A stretch of 64,000 bases of DNA from CAYWKS01 sp964458935 (lineage in GTDB: Bacteria; Planctomycetota; Phycisphaerae; Phycisphaerales; Zrk34): the NCBI GenBank assembly GCA_964458935.1, contig CAYWKS010000015.1, positions 1 to 64,000 on the forward strand. Reading direction: 5' to 3'. The notes under the pieces are model-generated. The model searched no databases. It saw only the letters and a program-made list of their open reading frames with translations, and was not told the origin of the DNA. Both the position numbers and the translations under genes were made by a program. Of the stretch, positions 33,897-41,220 are shown in pieces. The first letter of the stretch is position 1. The number at the start of each line of letters is the position of its first letter.

Positions 33897-34599
33897 GCAG
33901 CCACGCGGCGCCGCACATCGCCAGCGTGGCGGCGCCGGGCTCGGGCGTGTCGGCGACGTTGACCAGACCGGGGCTGGCGACGGCCGCGTCGGCGGCGATC
34001 ACGTGGTACGGGCCGATCGGCAGGTCGGCGGTGTGGCTGCGCCAGACGGTCTGGCCCGCGTCGAGGTCGATCACCGCCTCGCCGCGGAGCGAGCGCGCGC
34101 TCCAGTCGAACACGCCGTCAATCGCCAGTGTCACGAGGTCGAGCACCTGGGGCAGTTGGGGGTCGGCGTGCCAGTGGGCGGGGCTGGCAACGATCTGGTC
34201 GGCGCGCCAGCCGGTCACACCGTCGAACAGCGCCAGCCGCCTCGCCGCGCCCATCGCCTGCCCGAGGTCGATGTCGTCGACCTGCTGGAAGACCGCGGGG
34301 TCCGGGGCGGGGACGTGTCCTTCGAGCAACAGCGCCGTCCGCTTCGCCGCCGGCACGTCGATCGCGTGGACGCCGAGGACGCGGCCCTCGTCGCCCGGCA
34401 CGGCGTTGAGCACGACCAGCTCGATCGTGCGTGCCTCAGGGCCGGGGACAAACTCCACGTACTGCCCGACGCCGTTGTCGGTCGCGGTCGCGATCTCCGC
34501 GAAGAACGCGGCCGCCGCGCGATCGCACGGCCAGGCCACGATCGCCCAAGCAACCAGCGCCGCGCGCCACCAGGCTTTGCCGGAAACTATCGCTCTCAT
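33877..34599 (-). CDS. PEP-CTERM exported protein
   Basis: A 240-residue secreted protein with an N-terminal signal (about residues 1-30, ending AAAAFF) and a C-terminal PEP-CTERM sorting tail: TPEPGAATLAM, a short hydrophobic run, then the basic end SRRRR. Exosortase-dependent anchoring is expected; no exosortase gene is in the window. The body (FFAEIATATDNGVGQYVEF...) has no recognised enzyme motif. The stop lies inside the 3' end of mscS on the other strand, so the two transcripts are antisense to each other there. Confidence 0.88.
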   Translation of the reverse strand: MRAIVSGKAWWRAALVAWAIVAWPCDRAAAAFFAEIATATDNGVGQYVEFVPGPEARTIELVVLNAVPGDEGRVLGVHAIDVPAAKRTALLLEGHVPAPDPAVFQQVDDIDLGQAMGAARRLALFDGVTGWRADQIVASPAHWHADPQLPQVLDLVTLAIDGVFDWSARSLRGEAVIDLDAGQTVWRSHTADLPIGPYHVIAADAAVASPGLVNVADTPEPGAATLAMCGAAWLLSRRRR

Positions 34600-34677
34600 C
34601 CCACCGTGAACATACCACGGGACGGCCCGGCTGTCTCACCCGACGGGATTTGTATTGCGCTTGGATGAAGCCGCGGA

Positions 34678-36018
34678 TCAGGACGGCTGGGTCACCGACG
34701 GCCCGTCGGCGGTCGGATCGACCGCGACGGCGTTGGCGGCCTCGGGTGCCCGGGGGGGCTTGCGGGTCGGGGCCTGGGCGTCGGCCTTCTCGGCGGCCTC
34801 GCGCAACTGCTGGCGGTGGCCGACCTTGTACGCCGTCACCACGATGAACCCAAAGATCACCATGAAGATCGCCCCCACGAAACGCCCACGCAGGAAGATC
34901 ATCGCCGCCCCCAGCGCCGCGAATCCCCCCGCGACCGCGTACAGCGTCAGCACCGACTGCTTCACGCTCAGGCCCGACCGGATCAACTGGTGGTGGATGT
35001 GCTGGTTGTCGGGGCTGAAGATCGGCTGGCCCCGCAGCTTCCGCCGCACGATCGCCAGCGACGTGTCCAGGATCGGCAGGGCGTAGACCATCAGCCCGGC
35101 CATGACCAGTTGCGGGTCGCCCTTCTCGGCCAGCAGCAGGATCAGCGTCACGCACAGATACCCCAGCAGCAGCGACCCGGCGTCGCCCATGAAGATGTTC
35201 GCCGGGTTGAAGTTGTACGGCAGGAACCCCAGCACCGTCCCCAGCAGCGCCACGCACAGCACCACGCGGACCGGGTCCTGAAGCATCGAGTACGCGCCCT
35301 CGGGCCCGTACATGCCCATCGCCAGCGCCACACAGATGAACGTGAAGCCCAGCGCCACGACGCTCGTCACGCCCGCGGCCAGCCCGTCCAGCCCGTCCAT
35401 CAGGTTCGTCGCGTTGCACCCGCCGAGCACGAGCACCGCCACGAACACCGCCCCGAGCCAGTACGCCGGGTCCGACCACTGGCTGCCGGTGTTCAGCCAC
35501 TGCACCGCCCCGTCGACGCCGGCGAGCGAGGCGATCGTCGCGATCACCCCGGCGATGAACTCCGTGCCGACCGTCTCGCTGGCGAGCAGCGCCGCGGCGA
35601 GCAACTGCCCGCCGACCTTCACCCGCGGGCTGATCCCGTACACGTCGTCGATCAGTCCGACCAGGCAGATGATCGCCGCACCCGCGAGGATGCTGAACGG
35701 GAAGTCCATCGACGTGATCAGCCCGCCGGCGTGGCCGTGCGAGGTGTGCGGCTCCACGAAGAAGCATACCGTCACCCCCGCCACCCAACCCAGGAACAAC
35801 GCCACCCCGCCCAGGTACGCCACCGGCTCCAGGTGCGCCTTGCGCTTCAGGTCCGGCCAGTCCACGATCCCGTTGCTGATCGCCAGCTTCCGCATCACCG
35901 GCGTCGCGATGAACGACACCAGGAACGCCGCCGAAAACACCCACACATAAGGCGTCAGCACCTGCTCGGCGCTGAAGGTCAACACGTCCTCGGTCGACTG
36001 GGCCAGCATGCTAAGCAT
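34678..36018 (-). CDS. MraY/WecA-family undecaprenyl-phosphate sugar-1-phosphate transferase
   Basis: A 446-residue polytopic membrane enzyme with about eleven helices. Family motifs: CLVGLIDDVYGISP (DD), GCNATNLMDGLDGLAAG (NxxNxxDGxDGL), NIFMGDAGS, and NQHIHHQL (HxHH) near residue 340. It transfers a sugar-1-phosphate (GlcNAc or similar) from UDP to undecaprenyl phosphate, the first step in surface polysaccharide or teichoic-like synthesis. The C-terminal ~60 residues are low-complexity. ATG at 36018 has GGAG upstream and overlaps the end of the epimerase gene, giving a two-gene operon. Confidence 0.92.
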   Translation of the reverse strand: MLSMLAQSTEDVLTFSAEQVLTPYVWVFSAAFLVSFIATPVMRKLAISNGIVDWPDLKRKAHLEPVAYLGGVALFLGWVAGVTVCFFVEPHTSHGHAGGLITSMDFPFSILAGAAIICLVGLIDDVYGISPRVKVGGQLLAAALLASETVGTEFIAGVIATIASLAGVDGAVQWLNTGSQWSDPAYWLGAVFVAVLVLGGCNATNLMDGLDGLAAGVTSVVALGFTFICVALAMGMYGPEGAYSMLQDPVRVVLCVALLGTVLGFLPYNFNPANIFMGDAGSLLLGYLCVTLILLLAEKGDPQLVMAGLMVYALPILDTSLAIVRRKLRGQPIFSPDNQHIHHQLIRSGLSVKQSVLTLYAVAGGFAALGAAMIFLRGRFVGAIFMVIFGFIVVTAYKVGHRQQLREAAEKADAQAPTRKPPRAPEAANAVAVDPTADGPSVTQPS

Positions 36019-37012
36019 CTTGCGTCTGCTCCGCTTCACGGCCGGCGTGCGACGCCCGCGCCGCCTCGACCAGCTCCCGGAGGATCATGTCCAGCGACCA
36101 GCGCGGCTCGAAGCCGATCGCTTCACGCACCCGCCCCAGGTCCGGCACGCGACGCCGCAGGTCGTCAAACGCCTTGCCGTACGCCTGCTCGTACGGCACG
36201 TAGCGCTTGCCCGCCGGCGACCCGGTCAACGCCAGTACCCGCTCGGCCACCGCGTCGATCGTCCACTCCTCGTCGCTGCCGAGGTTGAACACCCGGCCGT
36301 GGCACGCACCGTCACCCAGCAGCTTCGGCAACGCCTCCACCACGTCGCTCACGTGGCAGAAACACCGCGTCTGCCGGCCATCCCCATACACCTCTATCGG
36401 CTCGCCCGACGTGGCCCTGTGGACCAGCCGCGGAATAACCATGCCATATTGTCCGCTTTGCCGCGGACCCACCGTGTTGAACAGCCGCACCACCACCACC
36501 GGCAGCCCGTGCGTCCGGTAATGCGCCAGCGCCAGGTGCTCGTCCAACGCCTTGCTCATCGCGTACGACCACCGGCTGTAAACCGTCGGGCCGTACGTCA
36601 CGTCGTCGTCCTCGCCGAACGGCACCGTCGCCGACTTGCCGTACACCTCGCTGCTGGACGTCACCAGCGTCGGCACCCCCCGCGCCGAGGCGGCCCGCAA
36701 CAGCCCCGCCGTCTCCAGGATGTTGTTCTCGATGCTCGACACCGGCTCGTCGACGATCAGCTTCACCCCCACCGCCGCCGCGAGGTGGTACAGCCCGTCC
36801 ACACCCTCCAGCCAGCGACCGTCGGCCGGCATGTCGCCCACGCGGCGCTCGATCAGCCGGCAGCGATCGCCCAGCAGGTGCGCCACGTTCGAACGACGGC
36901 CCGTCGACAGGTCGTCGACCAGCGTCACGCGCTGCCCGCGCGACAACAGCCGTTCAGCCAGGTGCGAGCCAATGAACCCCGCCCCACCCGTGATCACCGT
37001 GTGCGTCGTCAA
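36011..37012 (-). CDS. NAD-dependent sugar-nucleotide epimerase/dehydratase
   Basis: A 333-residue extended SDR enzyme: nucleotide-binding ITGGAGFIGSHL at the N-terminus, YHLAAAVGVKLIVDEP, SSSEVYGKS, the catalytic YxxxK in SYAMSKALDE and the substrate-loop motif RLFNTVGPRQSGQYGMVIP. It probably acts on a UDP- or GDP-sugar (4-epimerase or 4,6-dehydratase/decarboxylase type); the exact substrate cannot be told. TTG at 37012 is the start with an AAAGGCGGG upstream. It overlaps the transferase gene, so both likely serve surface glycan synthesis. Confidence 0.9.
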   Translation of the reverse strand: MTTHTVITGGAGFIGSHLAERLLSRGQRVTLVDDLSTGRRSNVAHLLGDRCRLIERRVGDMPADGRWLEGVDGLYHLAAAVGVKLIVDEPVSSIENNILETAGLLRAASARGVPTLVTSSSEVYGKSATVPFGEDDDVTYGPTVYSRWSYAMSKALDEHLALAHYRTHGLPVVVVRLFNTVGPRQSGQYGMVIPRLVHRATSGEPIEVYGDGRQTRCFCHVSDVVEALPKLLGDGACHGRVFNLGSDEEWTIDAVAERVLALTGSPAGKRYVPYEQAYGKAFDDLRRRVPDLGRVREAIGFEPRWSLDMILRELVEAARASHAGREAEQTQDA

Positions 37013-37166
37013 CTATCCCGCCTTTGGCTGGCCATCTGGGTCGTGCGACTTCGAGCCCCACATCATATCACGCCGACGCACCGAACCCCAGCACGTCCGG
37101 TTAACCGGCCATTGATATTGCGCGAAGACCCCAAGCCCCCGGCCCGATGCGCGCCGCCACACGCGG

Positions 37167-38045
37167 TCAAAGACCCTCCAACGCTTGCCGCGTCTGCGCC
37201 GCCGCCTCGGCCACACGCGACCGCCACGCCCCCGCCCCGGCTCGCTCCCCGGCTTCATACGCGTAAATGATCGAGCGGCTCGCCGTGACCAGCGCGCCCC
37301 CGCCCGACGTGAACGCCTCCCGCACGTCCGACACGCCCGCGCCCTGCGCCCCAAACCCCGGCAACAGCAGCACCTGCCGCGGCATCAGTCGCCGCAACGA
37401 CGCCAATTGCGCCCGCCGCGTCGCCCCCACCACCGCGCCCACCGCGCTGTAGCCACACGCACCGATCATGCCCGGCCCGTCGCCGATGCGGCTGACCAGC
37501 GCCGCCACCGCCTCGGCCACCGTCGCGCTGCCCGCCGCCCGCAACTCCTGCACCGACGCGCTGCCCGGGTTGCTCGTCCGCACCAGCACGAATAATCCCT
37601 TGTGCCCGTCGCGCGACGCTTCCAAGAAAGGCCCCATCGCGTCCTCGCCCATGTACGGGTTGATCGTCACCGCGTCGACCCAGTCGCATCCGATCGTCGC
37701 CGCCGCGTAGTGCTCGCTGGAGACGCCGATGTCACCCCGCTTGGCGTCGAGGATCACGATCAGCCCCGCGTCCTTCGCCACCCGCATCAACTCGTGCAGG
37801 CACGTCACCCCCGGGCCCAGGTAACGCTCGAAGCACGCCGACTGGAACTTCACCGCCGCCGCGATGGGCGACACCGCTTCGATGACCCCGCGACAGAACG
37901 CGTCGATCCCCCCAACCGGGTCGCCCCCGCGCAGCGCTTCGGGCAACCGCGCGGCGACCGGGTCCAGCCCCACGCACAAACCCGCCCCGCGCGCCGCCAC
38001 CGCCGCGCCCAGCCGATCCGCAAAATGCTGGCTTGCCGTCGTCAT
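37167..38045 (-). CDS. pyrF: Orotidine 5'-phosphate decarboxylase, group 2
   Basis: A 292-residue OMP decarboxylase catalysing the last step of UMP synthesis. The catalytic ILDAKRGDIGVSSEHYA (Asp-Lys pair), CVGLDP at the N-terminus, and the phosphate-binding LLPGFGAQGAG loop identify the longer group 2 form found in mycobacteria and Myxococcus. ATG at 38045 (MTTASQHFADRL). A TACACT box (38059-38064, minus strand) lies 13 bases upstream, so the leader would be very short. It is transcribed divergently from the DUF971 gene. Confidence 0.95.
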   Translation of the reverse strand: MTTASQHFADRLGAAVAARGAGLCVGLDPVAARLPEALRGGDPVGGIDAFCRGVIEAVSPIAAAVKFQSACFERYLGPGVTCLHELMRVAKDAGLIVILDAKRGDIGVSSEHYAAATIGCDWVDAVTINPYMGEDAMGPFLEASRDGHKGLFVLVRTSNPGSASVQELRAAGSATVAEAVAALVSRIGDGPGMIGACGYSAVGAVVGATRRAQLASLRRLMPRQVLLLPGFGAQGAGVSDVREAFTSGGGALVTASRSIIYAYEAGERAGAGAWRSRVAEAAAQTRQALEGL

Positions 38046-38058
38046 CGTGACGCCGCCG

Positions 38059-38064
38059 AGTGTA
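38059..38064 (-). promoter_or_regulatory. Putative minus-10 box (TACACT) of pyrF
   Basis: On the minus strand GGTACACTCGG ends 13 bases before the pyrF ATG, placing the start of transcription only about six bases before the codon. No ribosome-binding site fits in that leader. The minus-35 element is unclear. Confidence 0.4.
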
Positions 38065-38143
38065 CCATGACCACGCCGCAACACGCCCCTGCGGCTCTGC
38101 AACCGATCCACCGGCCGCACGATGAGCCCGCCACGAATCCGCC

Positions 38144-38476
38144 ATGCCCGACCCCACCCCACGACACCTCGACCTCGACAAGGACCGCGGGCTGACCGTC
38201 CACTGGTCCGACGGCCGCCAGAGCTTCTACCCCATCGCCCACCTCCGCCGCATGAGCCCCTCGGCCGACATGCGCGAACTCCGCGATGAGCAGCGGCGAA
38301 ACCCCCTGACCGTCCTGCCCGCAACCGCCGCCCATCACCATGGGCCCGTCACCGCCCTCGACGCCGAGCTCGTCGGCAACTACGCCATCCGCATCCGCTT
38401 CTCCGACGGCCACGACACCGGCATCTTCTCCTGGAAATACCTCCGCGAAATCGACCCCGACGCATCGGGGGATTGA
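38144..38476 (+). CDS. DUF971-domain protein
   Basis: A 110-residue protein of the DUF971 family (N-terminal domain of gamma-butyrobetaine hydroxylase-like proteins): LTVHWSDGRQSFYPIAHLRRMSPSADMRE, VGNYAIRIRFSDGHDTGIFSWKYLREI. Such stand-alone domains are small metal-binding or scaffold proteins, sometimes near iron-sulfur genes; their role is unknown. ATG at 38144; it ends 128 bases before serC on the same strand. Confidence 0.88.
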   Translation: MPDPTPRHLDLDKDRGLTVHWSDGRQSFYPIAHLRRMSPSADMRELRDEQRRNPLTVLPATAAHHHGPVTALDAELVGNYAIRIRFSDGHDTGIFSWKYLREIDPDASGD

Positions 38477-38604
38477 CGCGGCGGCGCGTCGATCCGCCCA
38501 TCGGCCACACCGCGACACGCCGCTGAATCGACGGATCAACGCCTCCCCGAAGACCTGCTATCATACGCGGTTCGACCCGACCCACCGACCGAGGAACCGA
38601 CCCC

Positions 38605-39699
38605 ATGCCCACGACCACCCACCGCATCTACAACTTCTCCGCCGGGCCCTGCACCCTGCCCCTCGAAGTCCTCGAGCAGGTCCGCGATCAGCTCGTCGAC
38701 TACGACAACCTCGGCATGAGCCTGATCGAGATGTCCCACCGCTCCAAGACCGTCGACGGCGTCCACAACCGCGCCATCGAACTGGTCCGCGAGGTGCTCG
38801 GTGTGCCCGACAACTTCCGCGTCCTGTTCCTCGGCGGCGGGGCCACGTTCCAGTTCGGCATGGTCCCCATGAACCTGCTCCGCGACGGCGCCGTCGCCGA
38901 CTACACCCACTCGGGCGCGTGGGCCAAGAAGGCCATCGCCGACGCCAGGGCCATCGGCCACGTCAACGTCATCTGGTCCGGCGAGGACCGCGACTTCATG
39001 ACCCTGCCCGACCCCGCGTCGATCCGCACCTCCGACAACGCCGCCTACCTGCACCTGACTTCCAACGAGACGATCGGCGGCGTCCAGTGGAAAGACTTCC
39101 CCGACGTGGACGCGCCCATCGTCGCCGACATGTCCAGCGACATCATGAGCCGGCCCCTGCCGCTCGAGAAGTTCGGCATCATCTACGCCGGCGCCCAGAA
39201 GAACATCGGGCCCGCCGGTGTCGCCCTCCTGCTCGTCCGCGATGACGTGCTCGAACGCTGCCCCGACGACCTGCCCCTCTACCTCAACTACCGCAAGCAC
39301 GCCGACGCCAACGCCATGCTCAACACCCCTCCGGTCTTCCAGGTCTGGTTCATCCAGCTCGTCATGGAATGGCTCAAGGACAAGGGCGGGCTCACCTGGG
39401 CCCGCGACATGGCCCAGCAACGCGCCAACATCCTCTACGACATGATCGACAAGCACGCGGCGTTCTACCGCTGCCCGGTCGATGCGGCCTACCGCTCGAC
39501 CATGAACGTCGTCTGGCGCTGCCCCAACGAAGACCTCGAGAAGCAGTTCATCGCCGAGGCCGCCGACGCCGGCATGAACGGCCTCAAGGGCCACCGCTCC
39601 GTCGGCGGCTGCCGCGCGTCCATCTACAACGCCATGCCCATCGAAGGCGCCCAAGCCCTGGCCGACTTCATGGACCAATTCGCACAGGCCCACGCCTGA
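38605..39699 (+). CDS. serC: Phosphoserine aminotransferase
   Basis: A 364-residue PLP enzyme of serine (and pyridoxine) synthesis, converting 3-phosphohydroxypyruvate and glutamate to phosphoserine. SerC motifs are complete: YNFSAGPCTLPLEVL at the start, EMSHRSK, FLGGGATFQFGMVPMNLL, the PLP lysine in YAGAQKNIGPAG and GGCRASIYNAMP near the end. The ATG at 38605 follows GAGGAAC by about 7 bases. A TATCAT box (38559-38564) may be the promoter. A GC hairpin follows the stop. Confidence 0.97.
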   Translation: MPTTTHRIYNFSAGPCTLPLEVLEQVRDQLVDYDNLGMSLIEMSHRSKTVDGVHNRAIELVREVLGVPDNFRVLFLGGGATFQFGMVPMNLLRDGAVADYTHSGAWAKKAIADARAIGHVNVIWSGEDRDFMTLPDPASIRTSDNAAYLHLTSNETIGGVQWKDFPDVDAPIVADMSSDIMSRPLPLEKFGIIYAGAQKNIGPAGVALLLVRDDVLERCPDDLPLYLNYRKHADANAMLNTPPVFQVWFIQLVMEWLKDKGGLTWARDMAQQRANILYDMIDKHAAFYRCPVDAAYRSTMNVVWRCPNEDLEKQFIAEAADAGMNGLKGHRSVGGCRASIYNAMPIEGAQALADFMDQFAQAHA

Positions 39700-39703
39700 G
39701 CCC

Positions 39704-39736
39704 CGCCCTGCCCGCTCAACCCCCGCGGGCAGGGCG
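39704..39736 (+). terminator. Terminator-like hairpin after serC
   Basis: A perfect 12-base-pair stem (CGCCCTGCCCGC, 39704-39715, paired with 39725-39736) with a nine-base loop starts five bases after the serC stop. There is no T-run behind it, so it may stabilise the 3' end or act as a weak terminator. Confidence 0.5.
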
Positions 39737-40390
39737 ATCGCGGCCGGACCGCCGGCGACGTCGCGCACCGCCGCGTCGCACCCCGACACCGCATTGGCGC
39801 ACCCGTACGCCCCGAAACGTCGCATCGGGCGCGCAAGGCCGCGACGCGCCGCCCCTATATGGATCACCGCGCTCAAGCCCCGGGGCCCGGCGGCGACACA
39901 CGGCCGGGGGCGGACACACCATCCGGAGGGCAACTGTGTCGCAAACACATCCGCTTGAATGACTTACAAGAAACAACCCGCGTGTCCGGGTGTAATTGCG
40001 TACGGCCAAGGCGCAACATGTTTTGTGTCAATGCCTTAAAGCGAATTGACCGCCCGGGGGTGGGGGAAGGCGGACACGGTCCGCCCCGCCGGGTGATCGC
40101 CGGCGAAGCCGTAGGGTTCGACCCGTATCTGCCTCGGTCCGCGGGATTATATTTTGCCGCGCCCCGGTTGCGCGAGTATATTTCGGCCAGTGTCGCAAGA
40201 CGTTTGCAAGTGTTGAAGAGACGAGAGCTAACCCTTCAGGCAGGCCCGACGGAACGATTGATCGGCCGGCGGCCGCTGACCCTCTTCATCACCTGCTGGG
40301 AACGGATTCGCCGGGCATGCGGGCGTGATCGCGTCGGCACCGGTGGATTGTGAAACAAGCGCGCCGCCTGCGCGTGCCGGAGAGATGAAG
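39737..40390. other. Long gene-free stretch between serC and the PEP-CTERM gene
   Basis: About 650 bases hold no convincing gene on either strand. The first ~220 bases are very GC-rich; the part after 39950 is AT-richer (ACTTACAAGAAAC, GTTTTGTGTCAATGCC). A promoter is likely at 40154-40182, which leaves some 200 bases of untranslated leader before the PEP-CTERM gene. I recognise no riboswitch or small RNA there. Confidence 0.45.
40154..40182 (+). promoter_or_regulatory. Promoter (TTGCCG, 17 bases, TATATT) of the PEP-CTERM gene
   Basis: Minus-35 TTGCCG (40154-40159) and minus-10 TATATT (40177-40182) are separated by 17 bases. Transcription would start near 40189, about 200 bases before the ATG at 40391. 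Confidence 0.5.
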
Positions 40391-41056
40391 ATGCGCCGTA
40401 CCCCGATCGCCGCCCTCGCCGTTGTCGCCGTCCTGCTCGCCGCGGCCGCCGCCGAGGCCGGCCTGAGCATGACCATCGTCCAGTCGCGGATCGTCAAGGC
40501 TGACGACATCGACGACGCCCGCCTTTCGACCGCCAACGCCGACACCGCGGACGTCGACGTCTACCACCTCGAGCTGCGGGCCAACACCCCCATCAAGAGC
40601 CTGAGCATCAGCGTCACCGGCGACCTGCTCAACGCCAGCGCGACCGAGGACACGTTCAAGCAGACCACCGACCTGCCCCTGGTCTTCCCCGACACGTTCG
40701 TCGACTCGTTCTTCTCGGTGCCCGTGGGCACGGCGCTGCTCTCACCCGTCGAGACGGTCGTCGACGACAACACCGAGCTGGCCGCCGCCTACACCTCGAC
40801 CGATGACACGACCTTCGTGCCCGACACCTGGACGTGGATCACCGTGGCGGTGCTGACCGTGCTCGACGGGGACGCGGCGCCGCAGTTCGCTTCGGGCGAA
40901 GCCAGCGCCACCGAGGGCCTGTCCGGCGACGACGAGCTGGTCAACACCGTCACCATCGTGAACATCCCCGAGCCGACCACGGTCGGGCTGATCGGCCTGG
41001 GCGTGCTGGCGATGATCGGCCGCCGCGGCCGCCACGGCCGCCACGGCCGCTCGTGA
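40391..41056 (+). CDS. PEP-CTERM exported protein
   Basis: A 221-residue secreted protein: signal peptide (about residues 1-23, ALAVVAVLLAAAAAEA), a mainly beta body with many Asp/Thr (VYHLELRANTPIKSLSISVTGDLL), and a PEP-CTERM tail IPEPTTVGLIGLGVLAMIG followed by RRGRHGRHGRS. No enzyme motif recognised. The start at 40391 is preferred over 40385 because GGAGAG lies a suitable six bases upstream. It has a long leader and ends 32 bases before tRNA-Arg on the other strand. Confidence 0.88.
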   Translation: MRRTPIAALAVVAVLLAAAAAEAGLSMTIVQSRIVKADDIDDARLSTANADTADVDVYHLELRANTPIKSLSISVTGDLLNASATEDTFKQTTDLPLVFPDTFVDSFFSVPVGTALLSPVETVVDDNTELAAAYTSTDDTTFVPDTWTWITVAVLTVLDGDAAPQFASGEASATEGLSGDDELVNTVTIVNIPEPTTVGLIGLGVLAMIGRRGRHGRHGRS

Positions 41057-41088
41057 CACGCCGGGGCGCGGGCGACCCGCGGCGGCAA

Positions 41089-41162
41089 TACCCGCGGCAG
41101 GACTCGAACCTGCGACCTCAGCTTTAGGAAAGCCGTGCTCTATCCAACTGAGCTACGCGGGC
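41089..41162 (-). tRNA. tRNA-Arg (anticodon CCU)
   Basis: A 74-base cloverleaf on the minus strand: acceptor GCCCGCG paired with CGCGGGT, D-stem GCTC/GAGC, anticodon stem CGGCT/AGCTG with loop TTCCTAA (anticodon CCU, reading AGG), T-arm GCAGG-TTCGAGT-CCTGC. The first pair is a G-U wobble (G1-U72). No CCA is encoded. Confidence 0.95.
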
Positions 41163-41220
41163 GCCGGCTTGGACGGCCGCGTGCATTGTATCGAGCGCCG
41201 GCGACGCCGTGCGCCGCGCC

